From NCBI GenBank assembly GCA_025331445.1, contig JAIWNE010000068.1, forward strand, positions 106,059-170,058: 64,000 nt of DNA. The letters run 5' to 3'. Made by a program: the position numbers and the translations under genes. Below the pieces are notes generated by a model. That model was not told the origin of the DNA and did not search any database. It saw nothing but the letters and a program-made list of their open reading frames with translations. Below, one piece after another: positions 1-11,263 of this stretch. Numbering within the stretch: position 1 is the first letter of the stretch; each line of letters starts with the position of its first letter. The DNA is from Blakeslea trispora. Its lineage: Eukaryota > Mucoromycota > Mucoromycetes > Mucorales > Choanephoraceae.

Positions 1-756
1 TCTCGCTCTCCAGCTTAAGTCTAGGGAGTACCGTCTCGCTCTCCTTCCTTCTTCAACATCTCGCCTGACAGCCAAACAATGGAATCAATTTTGGTCTTAT
101 TCCTTGTCGCATACTAGTCGGAACGTGTGGTATCGGCTCTTACTGGGTAAGCTTCCTTGCCGGGCAATTTTGCATGGAATCCTTCCTGCCATTACTGACC
201 CTATTTGTACCATCTGCTCTCAGAAGACTGACTCTATGGAGCATTTCCTCTACGAATGCGAGAAGAAACTACCTGTTTGGGAGGAATTGTGGTCAATGCA
301 TTTTGCCACTCCGTTCTCCACTCAGGCACTTAGAGCGGCACTCTTTAATCTTCACCTGCCACAATTGACCAAGACCTCGTTTTGCAGGAACCCATACGTT
401 GTACTTGCCTCATCACTTCAAGCAGTTTGGCGTTGTCACTGGTTGTTTGTCTTTGATGATGTTCCTTTCCTTTCAGCTACAGCGATTAACCTGGCTTCTA
501 CAGATCTCCATCGACATGCTCAAGAGACTTTATTACAAACAGGTGTTTCTCCTCTCCCTATTATAGGCCTAGTCTTTCCAGCGTCTTAATGGTCGCTTTA
601 TTTATATCTTTTCCTACCCACAACCATATTCTCAACTTCCCCTTTCCCCTCATATACCGCATAAAAAAAACAATAACCCAAAAACAATAATTGTGACTCG
701 AGTTTTCTCGTCATTCAATAAAGAGATTTTATTTCTCCATAAAAAAAAAAAAAAAA
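1..756 (+). mobile_element. 3' end of a non-LTR (LINE-type) retrotransposon
   Basis: An open frame from base 2 to 589 encodes the C-terminal part of a LINE polyprotein. It is followed by an untranslated tail with AATAAA at 717-722 and a 16-base poly(A) run at 741-756. Coding end, short 3' UTR, polyadenylation signal and genomic poly(A) on the same strand are the signature of a retrotransposed RNA copy. The element continues to the left of the window, so its 5' end and target-site duplication cannot be checked. Confidence 0.85.
2..589 (+). CDS. Partial LINE reverse transcriptase ORF, zf-RVT C-terminal domain
   Basis: The frame is open from the window edge to a TAA at 587-589, about 195 residues. 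It contains WYRLLLGKLPCRAILHG followed by C-x2-C-x7-H-x4-C (CTICSQKTDSMEHFLYEC). That is the CCHC arrangement of the zinc-binding domain found after the reverse transcriptase in non-LTR elements (zf-RVT). The reverse transcriptase and endonuclease domains would lie upstream, outside the window. No internal stop is visible, so the copy may be recent. Calling it a host gene is unlikely given the poly(A) tail just downstream. Confidence 0.8.
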   Translation, partial: LALQLKSREYRLALLPSSTSRLTAKQWNQFWSYSLSHTSRNVWYRLLLGKLPCRAILHGILPAITDPICTICSQKTDSMEHFLYECEKKLPVWEELWSMHFATPFSTQALRAALFNLHLPQLTKTSFCRNPYVVLASSLQAVWRCHWLFVFDDVPFLSATAINLASTDLHRHAQETLLQTGVSPLPIIGLVFPAS

Positions 757-1016
757 GAAATTCTATAGTCTCATCAACGGTTTGTTTGATATCAACTGGG
801 TTTACAAGGTAATCTGTTGTTTCCCATTTGATCTTTTTTTTTTGTAACTTTATAGTGTGCGGTACAATAGCCTGCTTGAAATTTATATTATTTCATGCTA
901 AAAGAGAAACATTTAAACGGCAGCCAAATGAAAACTTGCAAGATACAACACAAAAGAACTATAATCAATACAATACCATAGACACTTGTGCTAAACTCCA
1001 GTTTATTCTAAAAACT

Positions 1017-1343
1017 TTACATAATTGTACACTTTTGACTATGGTCAAAAAGCAACTCTTCCTGTTTTCTTGGGAGCAAAAAATTAGGTTCCACAATAAA
1101 GACCTTCTCATCTTTGGCCTTAAACACAGCAGACGAAAAGCCTTCTACATCTTCAACAGCATCAAATGTCATATTTATGGCAGCTGAGAGAATTTAACGA
1201 ATATATTAGTCAACCATATTCAACTGATTTTTTTCTACCTTACTTTGCTTGACATTGTGATCCTTTGCAATTGGACCTATTGGTTTGTGTTTGAGATTCA
1301 GAGCGTCTTTATAGTCATAATCGTCCTCGGCAAAAGTATACAT
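1017..1343 (-). CDS. Small two-exon protein (88 aa) ending in a CaaX prenylation box
   Basis: ATG is at 1343-1341. Exon 1 (1343-1244) starts MYTFAEDDYDYKDALN and ends in phase 1 at a GTAAGG donor. The intron (1243-1184) ends in CTCTCAG. Exon 2 (1183-1017) runs to TAA at 1019-1017. The spliced length is 267 nt, exactly 89 codons. The protein is acidic at the N-terminus and ends KCTIM. Cys-Thr-Ile-Met fits a CaaX box, and a terminal Met favours farnesylation. I recognise no family. It is too short to be a Ras-type GTPase, and a G-gamma subunit would need a coiled coil that I do not see. A 119-residue frame on the opposite strand overlaps it and I take that as a shadow. Support comes from consensus splice sites, frame closure and the C-terminal motif; transcription is unproven. 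Confidence 0.55.
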
Positions 1344-2341
1344 TATTGAGTCAAGTTAATAAAGAAAGCAAAAGGCACCACTTGATGCTTTTGAGAGTTC
1401 ATCTATCACTACTTGCTCTCTTTGCTATTTATTAAAACTGGCTCATTGTTCTTGGTCTTTTCTTTATTACCATAAGAAGAAGCAAATGATGCAATTGCTT
1501 AATTAAACAAAAAGCTGACATTTTGACTCTTGGTAGCTATCATATGATCAGAAAGCGAATCGTAACTCTATGAATGGATATCGCTTCCTTGCAATTGATA
1601 TAGACTAAAGATGCAATGGAGAGTCTAAAGCTAACTCTTGTTGCAGAAGACAGACGAAATGTATATAGAGATAGTATTATCTGTCATTTTAGCGTTGAAT
1701 AGTTTTTAGGGATACTAGTATTGTTGAAGAGATGTTTGCATAAACAGTAAAGCCTTGAGAAGGCTGATTTGAATTGCAGTCATGACGAGATTATCCAAAG
1801 GTGCTCGAATATTTCTGCTATTGATACTACTATTAAACACTCAAGTTGAAAGCACGAGAGCTATATTGGCAGCACTTGCACTCTAAAAGACTTCTTCTTT
1901 TTTCTTTTGGAAACAAAGGTATTGTTATTTAGTTTTTCCTTTAATAAAAGGTGAGATAAAGAGAAAATTGTATGATTCTGCTGGTCAAGCCTCAATCATG
2001 AAAGGTTTTATTCTATCCATTCTACTATAGTTTATGTCCTATAATGGCCTTGTATAAGAAAAGATAAAAAGAATATAAGAGAGAAACAGAATGAATAGGC
2101 TGAACCATAAAATTTGGTCTAATCTATCAGTGGTAATTGAAGCAAACCTCATTCTTGACATTTGTCATTTTACAGAAAGAGGCGGGGAAATACTTAAAAA
2201 ATTCCCGCACACGCATAAAAATTTCCATGTTAGTTCTACACAAAGCAAAGACAGCCCATAGCTATACTATTTTCTTTTGATTTCTTTAACAAAAAAAAAG
2301 CGTCTTGTGTATTTCTATCATAGAAGCAGTAGCTAATTAGC
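1344..2341. other. Intergenic, about 1 kb, no gene seen
   Basis: This is divergent spacing between the CaaX gene and the 2,342 gene. Only very short frames occur, for example a 28-codon ATG frame near 1,617. It should hold the promoters of both flanking genes. I see no repeat or RNA gene. Confidence 0.5.
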
Positions 2342-3820
2342 ATGAGCAACAGCAAGACAATCTCAAATACCCCAACATCACAAAGAAAAGCAATCTATTC
2401 TAGCCCTCGACTATTTACGCCACGTCAAAAGAAAAGGCAGAGATCAGAAATTCGAAAATCTCAATATGCAGCATCAGAAAATCAAGTCGTTGGAAACGCA
2501 GAGCCAGAAACAGGAGGAAACTCGGTAAAGCCGCTTACTCCTATCATTTCGTCTCCAGCTACAAGTACTCAGATTTCCTCACCCACAACATCATTTAGTA
2601 ACGGTATCATGAATGGTTCAATTAGAACCTCAAATACATATCATAGCGTCAACTATCTTGACTTTAACTCAGTATTTCCTTACAGCAACAAAGGATATGA
2701 AATTCGGCAAAAAACATTAGCGGAAGAGAGTAGACAATGGGAATCGTTCTTTGATCCTCAGTATACCTTTGGTTCCTTCCAATATGGAGTAGGTAAACCT
2801 CCTAAGCAATACTTTTATCAAGGGCGCTGGCCGTTAGATATGCAAGACATAAGTAGTGCAACCCCATCTATGTTGAGGCGAAAAAGACTACAAGCCAAAT
2901 CTGGCGGTACTCCTATCATGTCCAGCCAGTCTCCCAGAGGCTCTTTTGGTCATCAAAGCAACCTGTCATTTGCCGCACTTCCAAATCCGACACTACCTAA
3001 CAAAGAACTTTTAGAGCCTCACACACAGTTGTTTTCACAAGATGATCATGTGCCCAATAGCGGATCTAACAGCCAGATAGCAATTCTACCATGTCCTTCG
3101 TCAACATCATTTCCCAAATATAAAAATGTAGAAAATGAAAGAATCTGGAAGGAAAGATTAGGGATGCTTCGCAAGATACAAGAAGTGGGGTTCAGCATAG
3201 AAATGAACGGAACCCAATTGGATCCTTACAGACAATCTGGAAAGGCTATCCGGCTTCATAAGCAGTTGTTGAAAACAGCAACAAAGATAAAGAATGAAGT
3301 GTCAGTTGAAATGTGTTCAGTAAATGATCCGGAACAAAAGGAACCTGAACTGGATTCTGGATCTCAAACAATGGAAGCAAATCACCAAGCTAATATGTTT
3401 TCATTGGATATACCAATATCCAATCTAACTGAGGCTCAAGACATCTCTAGCTTGATTACGCTGGATGATGATATAACTGAAAAACCAGAAGATCGTCCAA
3501 CAGATGAGCCTCTTGAGACACGGAGAAAGAACCGAACATCATTTATGTTATTTGCCTTTGGCTTTCTGTTTCCTCCTTTATGGATTGTTGGTACATTTTA
3601 CTCCCCAAGCTCATCTGTGCCACGAACAGTAGTGAGTAAAGAAATTGATCGAAAATGGAAAAAGTATTCGCGAAATTCCTTATTCGTACTGCTTTTCGCA
3701 ATTGCTTCATCCTTTGTTTTGATCGCTACACTCAAGCCCAAATTGTTAGGTTTTCGCAACAGTAACGAAAAAGCATACCAAGCTGACCGTGTTGTGTTTG
3801 ATACGCGTGACCTAGATTGA
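2342..3820 (+). CDS. Two-pass membrane protein with long disordered N-terminus, function unknown
   Basis: This is a single-exon frame of 492 codons starting at ATG 2342. Residues 1 to about 390 are Ser/Thr/Pro/Gln-rich and look disordered. The N-terminal 40 residues are basic (RQKKRQRSEIRKSQ). Two hydrophobic segments follow near the C-terminus: about 402-420 (MLFAFGFLFPPLWIVGTFY) and about 443-462 (SLFVLLFAIASSFVLIATL). A basic linker (KEIDRKWKKYSRNS) separates them. This matches the general form of fungal serine-rich membrane proteins in which a conserved FLFPP-containing hairpin ends a variable cytosolic tail. I cannot assign a function. The single exon, full-length frame and absence of transposon motifs support a real host gene. 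Confidence 0.75.
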   Translation: MSNSKTISNTPTSQRKAIYSSPRLFTPRQKKRQRSEIRKSQYAASENQVVGNAEPETGGNSVKPLTPIISSPATSTQISSPTTSFSNGIMNGSIRTSNTYHSVNYLDFNSVFPYSNKGYEIRQKTLAEESRQWESFFDPQYTFGSFQYGVGKPPKQYFYQGRWPLDMQDISSATPSMLRRKRLQAKSGGTPIMSSQSPRGSFGHQSNLSFAALPNPTLPNKELLEPHTQLFSQDDHVPNSGSNSQIAILPCPSSTSFPKYKNVENERIWKERLGMLRKIQEVGFSIEMNGTQLDPYRQSGKAIRLHKQLLKTATKIKNEVSVEMCSVNDPEQKEPELDSGSQTMEANHQANMFSLDIPISNLTEAQDISSLITLDDDITEKPEDRPTDEPLETRRKNRTSFMLFAFGFLFPPLWIVGTFYSPSSSVPRTVVSKEIDRKWKKYSRNSLFVLLFAIASSFVLIATLKPKLLGFRNSNEKAYQADRVVFDTRDLD

Positions 3821-4818
3821 CTTGCGATACATCTCGTGTTGACAGTTTAGAACTGACTAAAAAGGGGAGGGTATACCCAAAAAAAAAAAACGCTGTAGTA
3901 TAAACAACAAATAAAGTCATCGTACATACAGATATACATTCGTATGTAAAGATCATATGAGTTCGTGCTAACTCTAGTATTAAATAAAAGGTGCATCTTA
4001 TATTTGTTTGAGGCAGGGCTAATGTGAATGATTACTTCAACATTTGAACTATAGAGTTAACTACCAGCATTCTTTAAAACATGTGCATTTTTTTTATCAC
4101 TTTCTGATCATGAGGTGCTCAAAATGCCTGGAAATAACCTCCCGTTCTATATATTTTATAGAACAAAGTAAAGAAGCAGTATACCTTATTTGTTTTAAGA
4201 GGCTTAGCAAAATCAATAAAGGAAGCTTGGGCAGCTATGCATGAAAATTCAACTCGTTTTTTTTTATACAGAGGAATTATTTTCTCTGAGAAAAGAACAT
4301 GCAGAAGACTTTTGAAATTGCTGGCTTCTCAGTCTCTACTTTCATATTTGATCGAAAATAGTATAGAACAAAGACCTGAATGCCCCACATAGTCCAGGTT
4401 ACATAATACACAGACTTTTTTTTTTTTACACAAGACATCTTCTTTATGCAATGAACCACAAGACGCATTACCTTTAAGATAAAGTTAATGAGAAGATAAA
4501 ACTAGAGGAAGCATAAGCTATTCCTTCATTAGCTTTTAGCTCTCTTCTTTAACATCTATAAGCAGCTCCTATCTATTCGTTGTTATCCCCTCAGCATGTT
4601 TGACAATTAAGGAAGCAATTTACATTGTATTCTATCATTGAGTAACTTTAGGCAAAACCCTTAATCATAAGATCGCCTTGTTAATTAAGTTTTCTAAATA
4701 GATTTTGTCAACGCCTAATTGATCTTGGTTTATCTAATCCAAGGTGTTGGTATCGAGTTTGGGAGTTTTCTATTTATTTAAGCAGTTGTTTTGCATTTAT
4801 ACTAAATGTCAACACGCC
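3821..4818. other. Convergent intergenic region, no gene seen
   Basis: The 3' ends of the 2,342 gene and the PAK gene face each other here. Short frames at 4,044-4,244 and 4,277-4,468 are hydrophobic, AT-driven and lack recognisable features. I see nothing else in it. Confidence 0.5.
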
Positions 4819-7374
4819 CTATTTTTTCTTGAATTTCAAAAGAGAAGATAGCAAAACATCAACTGGTCCAGCCTTCTTGAGAAACTCATGCTATAGATTC
4901 TTGGGATTAGTTCATGCTTTTCAAAAGATCAAACCACTTACTTTAAGTAGTTCTGAGGCTGTTGCTCGGGACCTGACATCTACACATAAACATACAGCTA
5001 AATAGTTTTTAAGCTCTCTAGAAAGTCTCTCTGGACTCTTTAAAGAAGGTGTGCCATTTGTCGCAATGAGATAAAGTGCCTTTAAAGGTTCTTCATCCAG
5101 ATAAGGTGGTTCATTCTCAATCATCTCAATTGCCATGATTCCCAAAGACCATATATCGACTTTTGCATCATATTCTTTTTGTTTGACAATTTCTGGTGCC
5201 ATCTAAACGAATCATAGTTAGCATTCTTGAACTTGTGAACAAGAAATTCGTTACCCAATAAGGTGTCCCAACCATGGTGGCTCTTTTGTTTCTTTGATCA
5301 GTCAGTTTAGCACAATAACCAAAGTCGCTTATTTTGACTTGACCCTGAAAGTTTAAGAGCACGTTGTCGGACTTGATGTCACGATGAATGATGTTATGCG
5401 AATGCAGGTGATCGAGCCCTTTAGCTGTCTAATTATACTCAACATACTAGCCATGTTTTCATTTGTTTTTTTTTTTGCTGAATGTTACCTCAAAACAAAC
5501 AGTAGCAATCTGCTGCTCTGACATACTGTTGTGTTCAATAACATCTGTCAAAGCGCCTCCTTCCATGTATTCCATCACAACCCATAAATTGCCTCGTACT
5601 AGAAATGAGTCTAAAAAATTGACAATGTTATCGTGTTGGGACTCTTTCATAATCATGATCTCATTCACAATAAGGTCAAGTCGAGACTGCTTTGATAAAT
5701 CCATTTGCTTCACGGCTACCTTTGCGATTGTCGATAGATGAGTTGCTAGATAGACTGAACCAGATGCTCTATTTTTTTTTTCAATATAAACGATGTCAAT
5801 TTCATGACACAAATGGTAAGGCAAATAAATAGACACATACCCTTGTCCAATCCGTTTCGTCTTTTTGTATAATAAGTTTGGATCGCCCGAAGTTACAACA
5901 GATCCTATTTAAAAACAAATAAATCTCTTTTGTGCATTCTCTATTTTGAGTAACTTACTTAATTTTTCCATAATTTGTGAATCACTCATTGTGCTGATAC
6001 GCTGGTCTTTTTTAGCGGATGAGTTTAAATCTTTCATTTTGCTTAGTTTTTCATGATGTATGTTGGATGGAACAGGTGTAGAGACTTGAGGTTGAAGGTC
6101 TGGAGGCATTTTTTTTGCCTTTTGAAGCTCCATTGTTTCTTTGGTTCGTTTAACTAAAGTACCTTCTCGATCCAAGGCGGCTGCAGCCTCTTTTAGTCTT
6201 TCTTTTTCCAATTTGAAATGATTGGCACGGTCAATTGATTGTTGTCTCGAATGATTTTCTTTCTTTGTTATGACTCTAATAGGAAGTGATCCACTCAGAT
6301 TGTTTGGACTGGGTAGAGGAGATTTGTATGCAGCCATTTTGGGTTTTGGGGTATCCTTATGACTCGAATAAGCCGATTTATTACAATTGCATTGATTTAG
6401 TCAACTTACTTCTTCAGCTACTTTTGGCATCTTCACAACCACTTGATTCTTGATGAACGCAAAAGAAAAAAAGACATTGTTAAAAAAAACACAGTCAATT
6501 TCTTGCTGAAAAGATCATACAAACCTCAGCATGGTATTTGTTCACTGATTCAACATTGTTCATGACGGGTCTAAAGGGTGGTTCTCTAATATACCTAGGT
6601 GCAGGTGTTGACTGACTGGCCTTTAAACTGTCACTTCTACTGATCTTTTCATCCTGTTTGATTTCATTTGGTTTAGTCTGATAAAGTTTGTTCTGTTCAA
6701 CAAACGTATTCTTTTCAACTCTCGATTGTTCTGTGTAAAACTCAAGTGCCTCTAATACTGCTTGAGGATTTTTTGCTGCATCTTCTGGAGTGATTTTTGA
6801 TCCTTTTAATAGTGCATTCCATTGATCAGGAAGTCCCTACAAAAAAAAAAGAGGTGAACATACTTTAGCTTATTTTTTTTTTCGGGGGGAAATTCTCCTT
6901 ACGGTAAATGCACCTGATATAGGATCGAATCCAACATGAACTTGATGTACAAAGTTAGTAGGGCCTGAAGCGCCTAAAGGAGATCTCTGAATTAACGTTA
7001 GACAAGGTTTATGGTATGATGAAAGGCATGGTCACACACGTTATATATCTCATCCATCCAAGAATAGAGTTCTTCATCATTGCGGCATGCAATATAGTAA
7101 GATTTTATTCTAGTCCCAAGTTCAAAGCAATAGGGTCTAGCTTCTGATCTTGCTACAGCCGTGATATCTTTTAGGAAAACAAGAGCAACGCATTGGCCTG
7201 TTTGCTATACGACATTGATTAAAGGGCTACATTATTTGTTTATTCTTTATTTACTTCGTTACGGTGAAAAGTAATTGTTTGTTCGCGCAATACAACATAA
7301 CGCTTGGACCAAATCCATGATCTTAAACCATCTTCTTTAACGTGAAGATATCCATCTTTCTTTATTTCTGCCAT
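4819..7374 (-). CDS. CLA4: p21-activated kinase (Cla4/PAK type: PH + CRIB + STE20 kinase)
   Basis: The gene has at least nine exons on the minus strand. ATG at 7374 opens a PH domain ([20 protein letters not shown], then [19 protein letters not shown] across the next exon). A CRIB/p21-binding segment follows ([20 protein letters not shown], then [10 protein letters not shown]), which binds Cdc42/Rac-GTP. After a linker comes the kinase domain with VAVKQ (ATP lysine), HRDIKSDN (catalytic loop), DFGYCA and GTPYWMAPE. The last exon starts at 4890 ([20 protein letters not shown]) and stops at 4821-4819; without that splice the frame would end falsely at 4921. A PH domain before the CRIB distinguishes Cla4-type from Ste20-type PAKs. 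It should act at polarity sites in septation and hyphal growth. It is divergent from STE12. The symbol rests on domain order, not on an alignment. Confidence 0.88.
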
Positions 7375-8423
7375 TGTTTTCTTTCAATAAATCTAACAAA
7401 AAAGAAGAAGAAGAGAGAGAGAAAACCAAAGAAAAGAAAAAAATAAAAATAAAAAAGGGAGCCAAGTTAAAAGGAGAACAAAAGGGAGACAAAGAAACAA
7501 AAAAAATATAAGTTATTTAGAATATGTTTTGCACTCAGGAGTCTTTTTTTTTTTCTTTCTCTAAGCTAGAGTCTTGTAGTGTCAAATTGTAAAGTTAATT
7601 TCAAAACGCCCGTCTTGAATTTCGAATGCTTAAGGTTACTCAAAGAGGACTGCTGACCTGTTTCGCCATCGGAAAGACTTCCGGACACTTCTCCTTATTG
7701 TTATGCCGCGTGCTTAGATAGAATGCAGGGCAGTGCTTAATTGAGAGGGAAAAGAGTAGTTCTATTCTTTACCGTTTCCTCGTGATGTATGCATGTAATC
7801 AAAGTAAGAAGTCATAATAATAACAATAATAAAGATGGATATGGTTGAGAAAAGCATCTACATATAATCTACAAGGTATTTGGGATGTGAAGAAAATAAA
7901 CAATTCAAGATATGTACGTTTATGTATATATATAAATACATGGTAACTAAATTCACCATACTTTAAATTAGTAATAGCCTATATTACAAAAAAGAAAATC
8001 ACTTGCATTAAACAAACCTGCTATAAGCTGCATGTAATTCTAAGCTTGCTTCAAAAAAAAAACTTGTCTGACCTAATCCATTTCCCCTCTCCCCCCTTAT
8101 TTTTGTTTTTTTTACTAATGTATGTGTACTTCTTTCTGTCTCTTTTCAATTTATATATATATATATATATGATGTGCATTTGCCGTACAAACATTTTATT
8201 TTCCCTCTTTCCCTTTTTTTTTTTCTCTTCACTCTTTTTCTTTACTCTTTTCTTTTACTTTTTTTTTTTTAAACCTTTTTAACCTATCTTTTTTTTTTAC
8301 CCTTTTTTTTTGTGTATATTTTTATTGTATTATATAAGAATCATAAAACTATAAAAAAAAAAACCTAAAAAAAAATCCCCCCCAAAGCATTAGCTATTCT
8401 ATATACTTTTCTAAATATATACA
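7375..8423. promoter_or_regulatory. Shared divergent promoter region of the PAK kinase and STE12
   Basis: About 1.05 kb separates the two start codons. It holds purine-rich sequence next to the PAK start (7,381-7,510), an alternating TA tract near 8,150-8,170, and long pyrimidine tracts at 8,060-8,330 on the STE12 side. A TATATAAG box at 8331 lies about 93 bases before the STE12 ATG. No coding frame is convincing; the frame at 8,046-8,282 is low-complexity Phe/Leu. Confidence 0.6.
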
Positions 8424-10939
8424 ATGCAACAACAACAGCAACAGCGAGCTGTGATGAAAACATATAGTAAAAAGCAAATTGAGGAAAATGTCGCGTCCAG
8501 CTACTGCTTTCCACCACCTACAAATGCAACTACAACTTCTAGATTGCTTCAAATTGATGACATGAAATTATTTTTTGCTACTGCAACACAACAATGGGAG
8601 CACAATAAGCAATTAAAACGCTTTGCACTACCTGCTGGAGAGAGCATTTCGTGTGTTTTATGGGATGACTTGTTCTTTATAACAGGCACTGATATAGTAC
8701 GATCATTGACATTTCGTTTTCATGCGTTCGGAAGACCAGTTACAAATCCGAAAAAGTTCGAAGAAGGTATCTTTAGTGACTTGCGCAACTTGAAGCCCGG
8801 ACATGATGCTCGTCTAGAAGAACCAAAATCTGAATTGTTGGATATGCTCTATAAAAATAACTGCATTCGAACACAAAAGAAACAGAAAGTCTTCTTTTGG
8901 TTTTCTGTACCTCATGATCGTCTTTTTCTTGATGCCCTTGAACGTGATCTAAAACGTGAAAAGATGGGTATGGAACCAACAACTCAGGCTGTTGCTGAGC
9001 CTGCTACCACCATCTCCTTGGATTCAACTCAGGAGTTGTTTGATCAGCTCAGAAAGTCCATTTCCCAATCGGCTGCAGCTACTGCTCAGGTCATTGAACA
9101 ACAACAGGAGAAAGATACTTCCGCCATTGGTAAATTTTTATATACATTTATAGTATCCTGTAATTAACTGTCTCCTTAAATCCTATAGTGACTAATCGCC
9201 ATCACAACCCCAACTGGTCTTCTCCCACACCAACAGCTACACAGTGGTCCTCTAGGATCGAACGTATCGCTTCCCAATCAAAGAGATCGCGCGTCAACTC
9301 AGTCCTTAACGATCCTGGTCAGCAACAGAACAAACACCATTATCATAGTTTGAGTCATAGCTCTTATTTAAATAACATAAACAAGAGTCCAGCTCGGCCA
9401 TCTAGCTCACGTTCCTTCCAACGTTCTCATGATGTTTCCAAGTCATCACCTATCATGTACCCGTCACAAGATGTTGTGGATCCTATTGCTCATGGTGTTC
9501 ATCAATTAGAGCTCTCAGCTACTAAAAGTGCAACCAGTCAACACAGTGACAGCAGCAGTAGTAGCAGTAGTACTTCAAAAAGCAAAGCAGTCCTACCCTC
9601 TAAATCACTTGATTCAAACGCAATGAGAAAGACTAAAACTATATTTGGTAACTTTAGTCTTTTTGATGGTTCACCAACCTATAAGCAACGTAGACGTAGA
9701 GCAGCCTCTGTCTCGACCTCGGCTTTGACCCCACCTATTGCTGGTGGACCGGACCGTATTCGTCGTCATGACAAATGCCATTTGCGAACACAATCGAATC
9801 ATCCCAATACGAATCTGAACGTTCAGAGTACGAGTCGTCTTGCTATGGCAGCTGCCAAAGCGGGATATATTCAAAATCATCCGATGATGATGCCCTCCCT
9901 GACTTGGCAACAGCCTGTGCAACAAGACTATTATTGTCCCATTGATAACTGTAGACATATGTTTAAGCGCCCCGAGCACCTTGATCGACATATGCAATCT
10001 TTGCATGCATTTGTTTGTAACCTCTGTGGCAAGCAGTTCTTGAGATCTGAAAACCTTGCTGAGCATCATCGTATGGAGCATGCCAATCAAGCTTTGGATA
10101 GCTTTCAACAAGATGACCATCAAGATGACGATTCTTCTTTTGATGATCACTTCCATCCATCTTCGTCTTCCTCTTCGTTTTTCCATGCGGGACAACATAG
10201 TATGTGTCAGCCTCATGATTCCATGATTCAACAGGGAATCTATGCATCTCCCCGTTCTTCCTTTGATAGCTCGAGATCAAACCAATGGTCTCACCAACAA
10301 GATCAAAGCAAGCCCAGTAGTCGTTGCAGTACCTTGAGCCCAATGCAAGATGCTGATTACGATATGCCAGATAGTCAGCAATCAAACGAGAGTCAAGTCG
10401 TCAGTTGTTCTCAAGATATTCTATCAAACCACCCTACTCCATTTGGCATCAAGCTTGAGGCTATCGAGACTTCATTGCTACCTCAACCTTCTTCATCCTC
10501 ATCTTCCTCGCTCTCTTCTTTATCGAATGGAATCATGACGATGAAAAAGGGATCCTTTGAAGATGACTTTTCATCTTCCTCTGCTTCATCACCATCATTT
10601 GCATTTCAACAACAACAACAAATCAACAAAATGCTTAACCATGATGCCAGCTTTATGAACGACAACCCTAAAGTAAACTGTTCATCCGTATATGCTCCAA
10701 TGACATTGCTTTCACCTTTCAAACCAAACTACCATCAGCAAATGATGACCGTGAATCCATTGACCGATACACAAAACTTGGCCTACCCATCTCAACAACA
10801 TCTGTATCAGTCTACTGACAGTTTGGAAGATGATTACATGTTAGCAGACCAACTGTCTATATATGCACCTTTTGTAAATCCATCAGCTTACTCTCCTTTT
10901 ACAGCATCACCTGATATGAAATATAGTTTTGGCGCCTAA
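8424..10939 (+). CDS. STE12: STE12-type transcription factor (STE DNA-binding domain + two C2H2 fingers)
   Basis: There are two exons, 8424-9129 and 9189-10939, joined across a 59-bp intron (GTAAAT...CTATAG) in a codon reading Val. The total is 818 codons plus stop. Residues about 45-185 form the STE homeodomain-like DNA-binding region (WEHNKQLKRFALPAGESISCVLWD, CIRTQKKQKVFFWFSVPHDRLFLDALERDLKRE). Two C2H2 fingers follow (CPIDNCRHMFKRPEHLDRH, then CNLCGKQFLRSENLAEHH), as in Ste12 of most filamentous fungi and unlike S. cerevisiae. The C-terminal half is Ser/Gln-rich. In known fungi Ste12 is the nuclear end point of the mating/invasive-growth MAPK cascade. The start is the first ATG after the TATA-like box. 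Splitting it into two genes would be an error: the second frame begins with GTG, not ATG. Confidence 0.93.
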
Positions 10940-11263
10940 ATCAACAAAAAAAAGCCCTGATTAACAATTACTCTCATTCTATTTATTCCTCTCTTATAGC
11001 CCTATGCATGAACCTTATTTTCTTTTTTCTTATTCTTATGCCCCCCTCTCTCCCTCACTTTATTTTATTCTTATATCAGTAGAATTACGGCAGCAATTAT
11101 TAGTAGTTAAACATATGACCAACATTTTATTATTATTTCAAAAAAAAAAATGTTAGCAGTGAAATTATGTACAAGATTTAATTTATAAACACACCCTTTT
11201 TATTTTCTCTTTCTTATTCCCCCCTTCTTTCCTTCTTTCTTTTCTTTTTTAAATCATTAAAGC
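10940..11263. other. STE12 3' region and oxidase leader
   Basis: About 320 bases of pyrimidine-rich and AT-rich sequence between two genes on the same strand. CT-rich runs directly precede the ATG at 11264. No other feature is seen. Confidence 0.45.

Noticed and set aside
828..1187. 119-codon plus-strand frame
   Set aside because: It overlaps the spliced CaaX gene on the other strand, is AT-driven and has no features.
8046..8282. 78-codon frame upstream of STE12
   Set aside because: Almost all Phe/Leu/Tyr from T-rich leader sequence.
9671..10385. Two long minus-strand frames (186 and 140 codons) opposite STE12
   Set aside because: They are shadows of the low-complexity Ser/Gln-coding region and lie across the zinc fingers.
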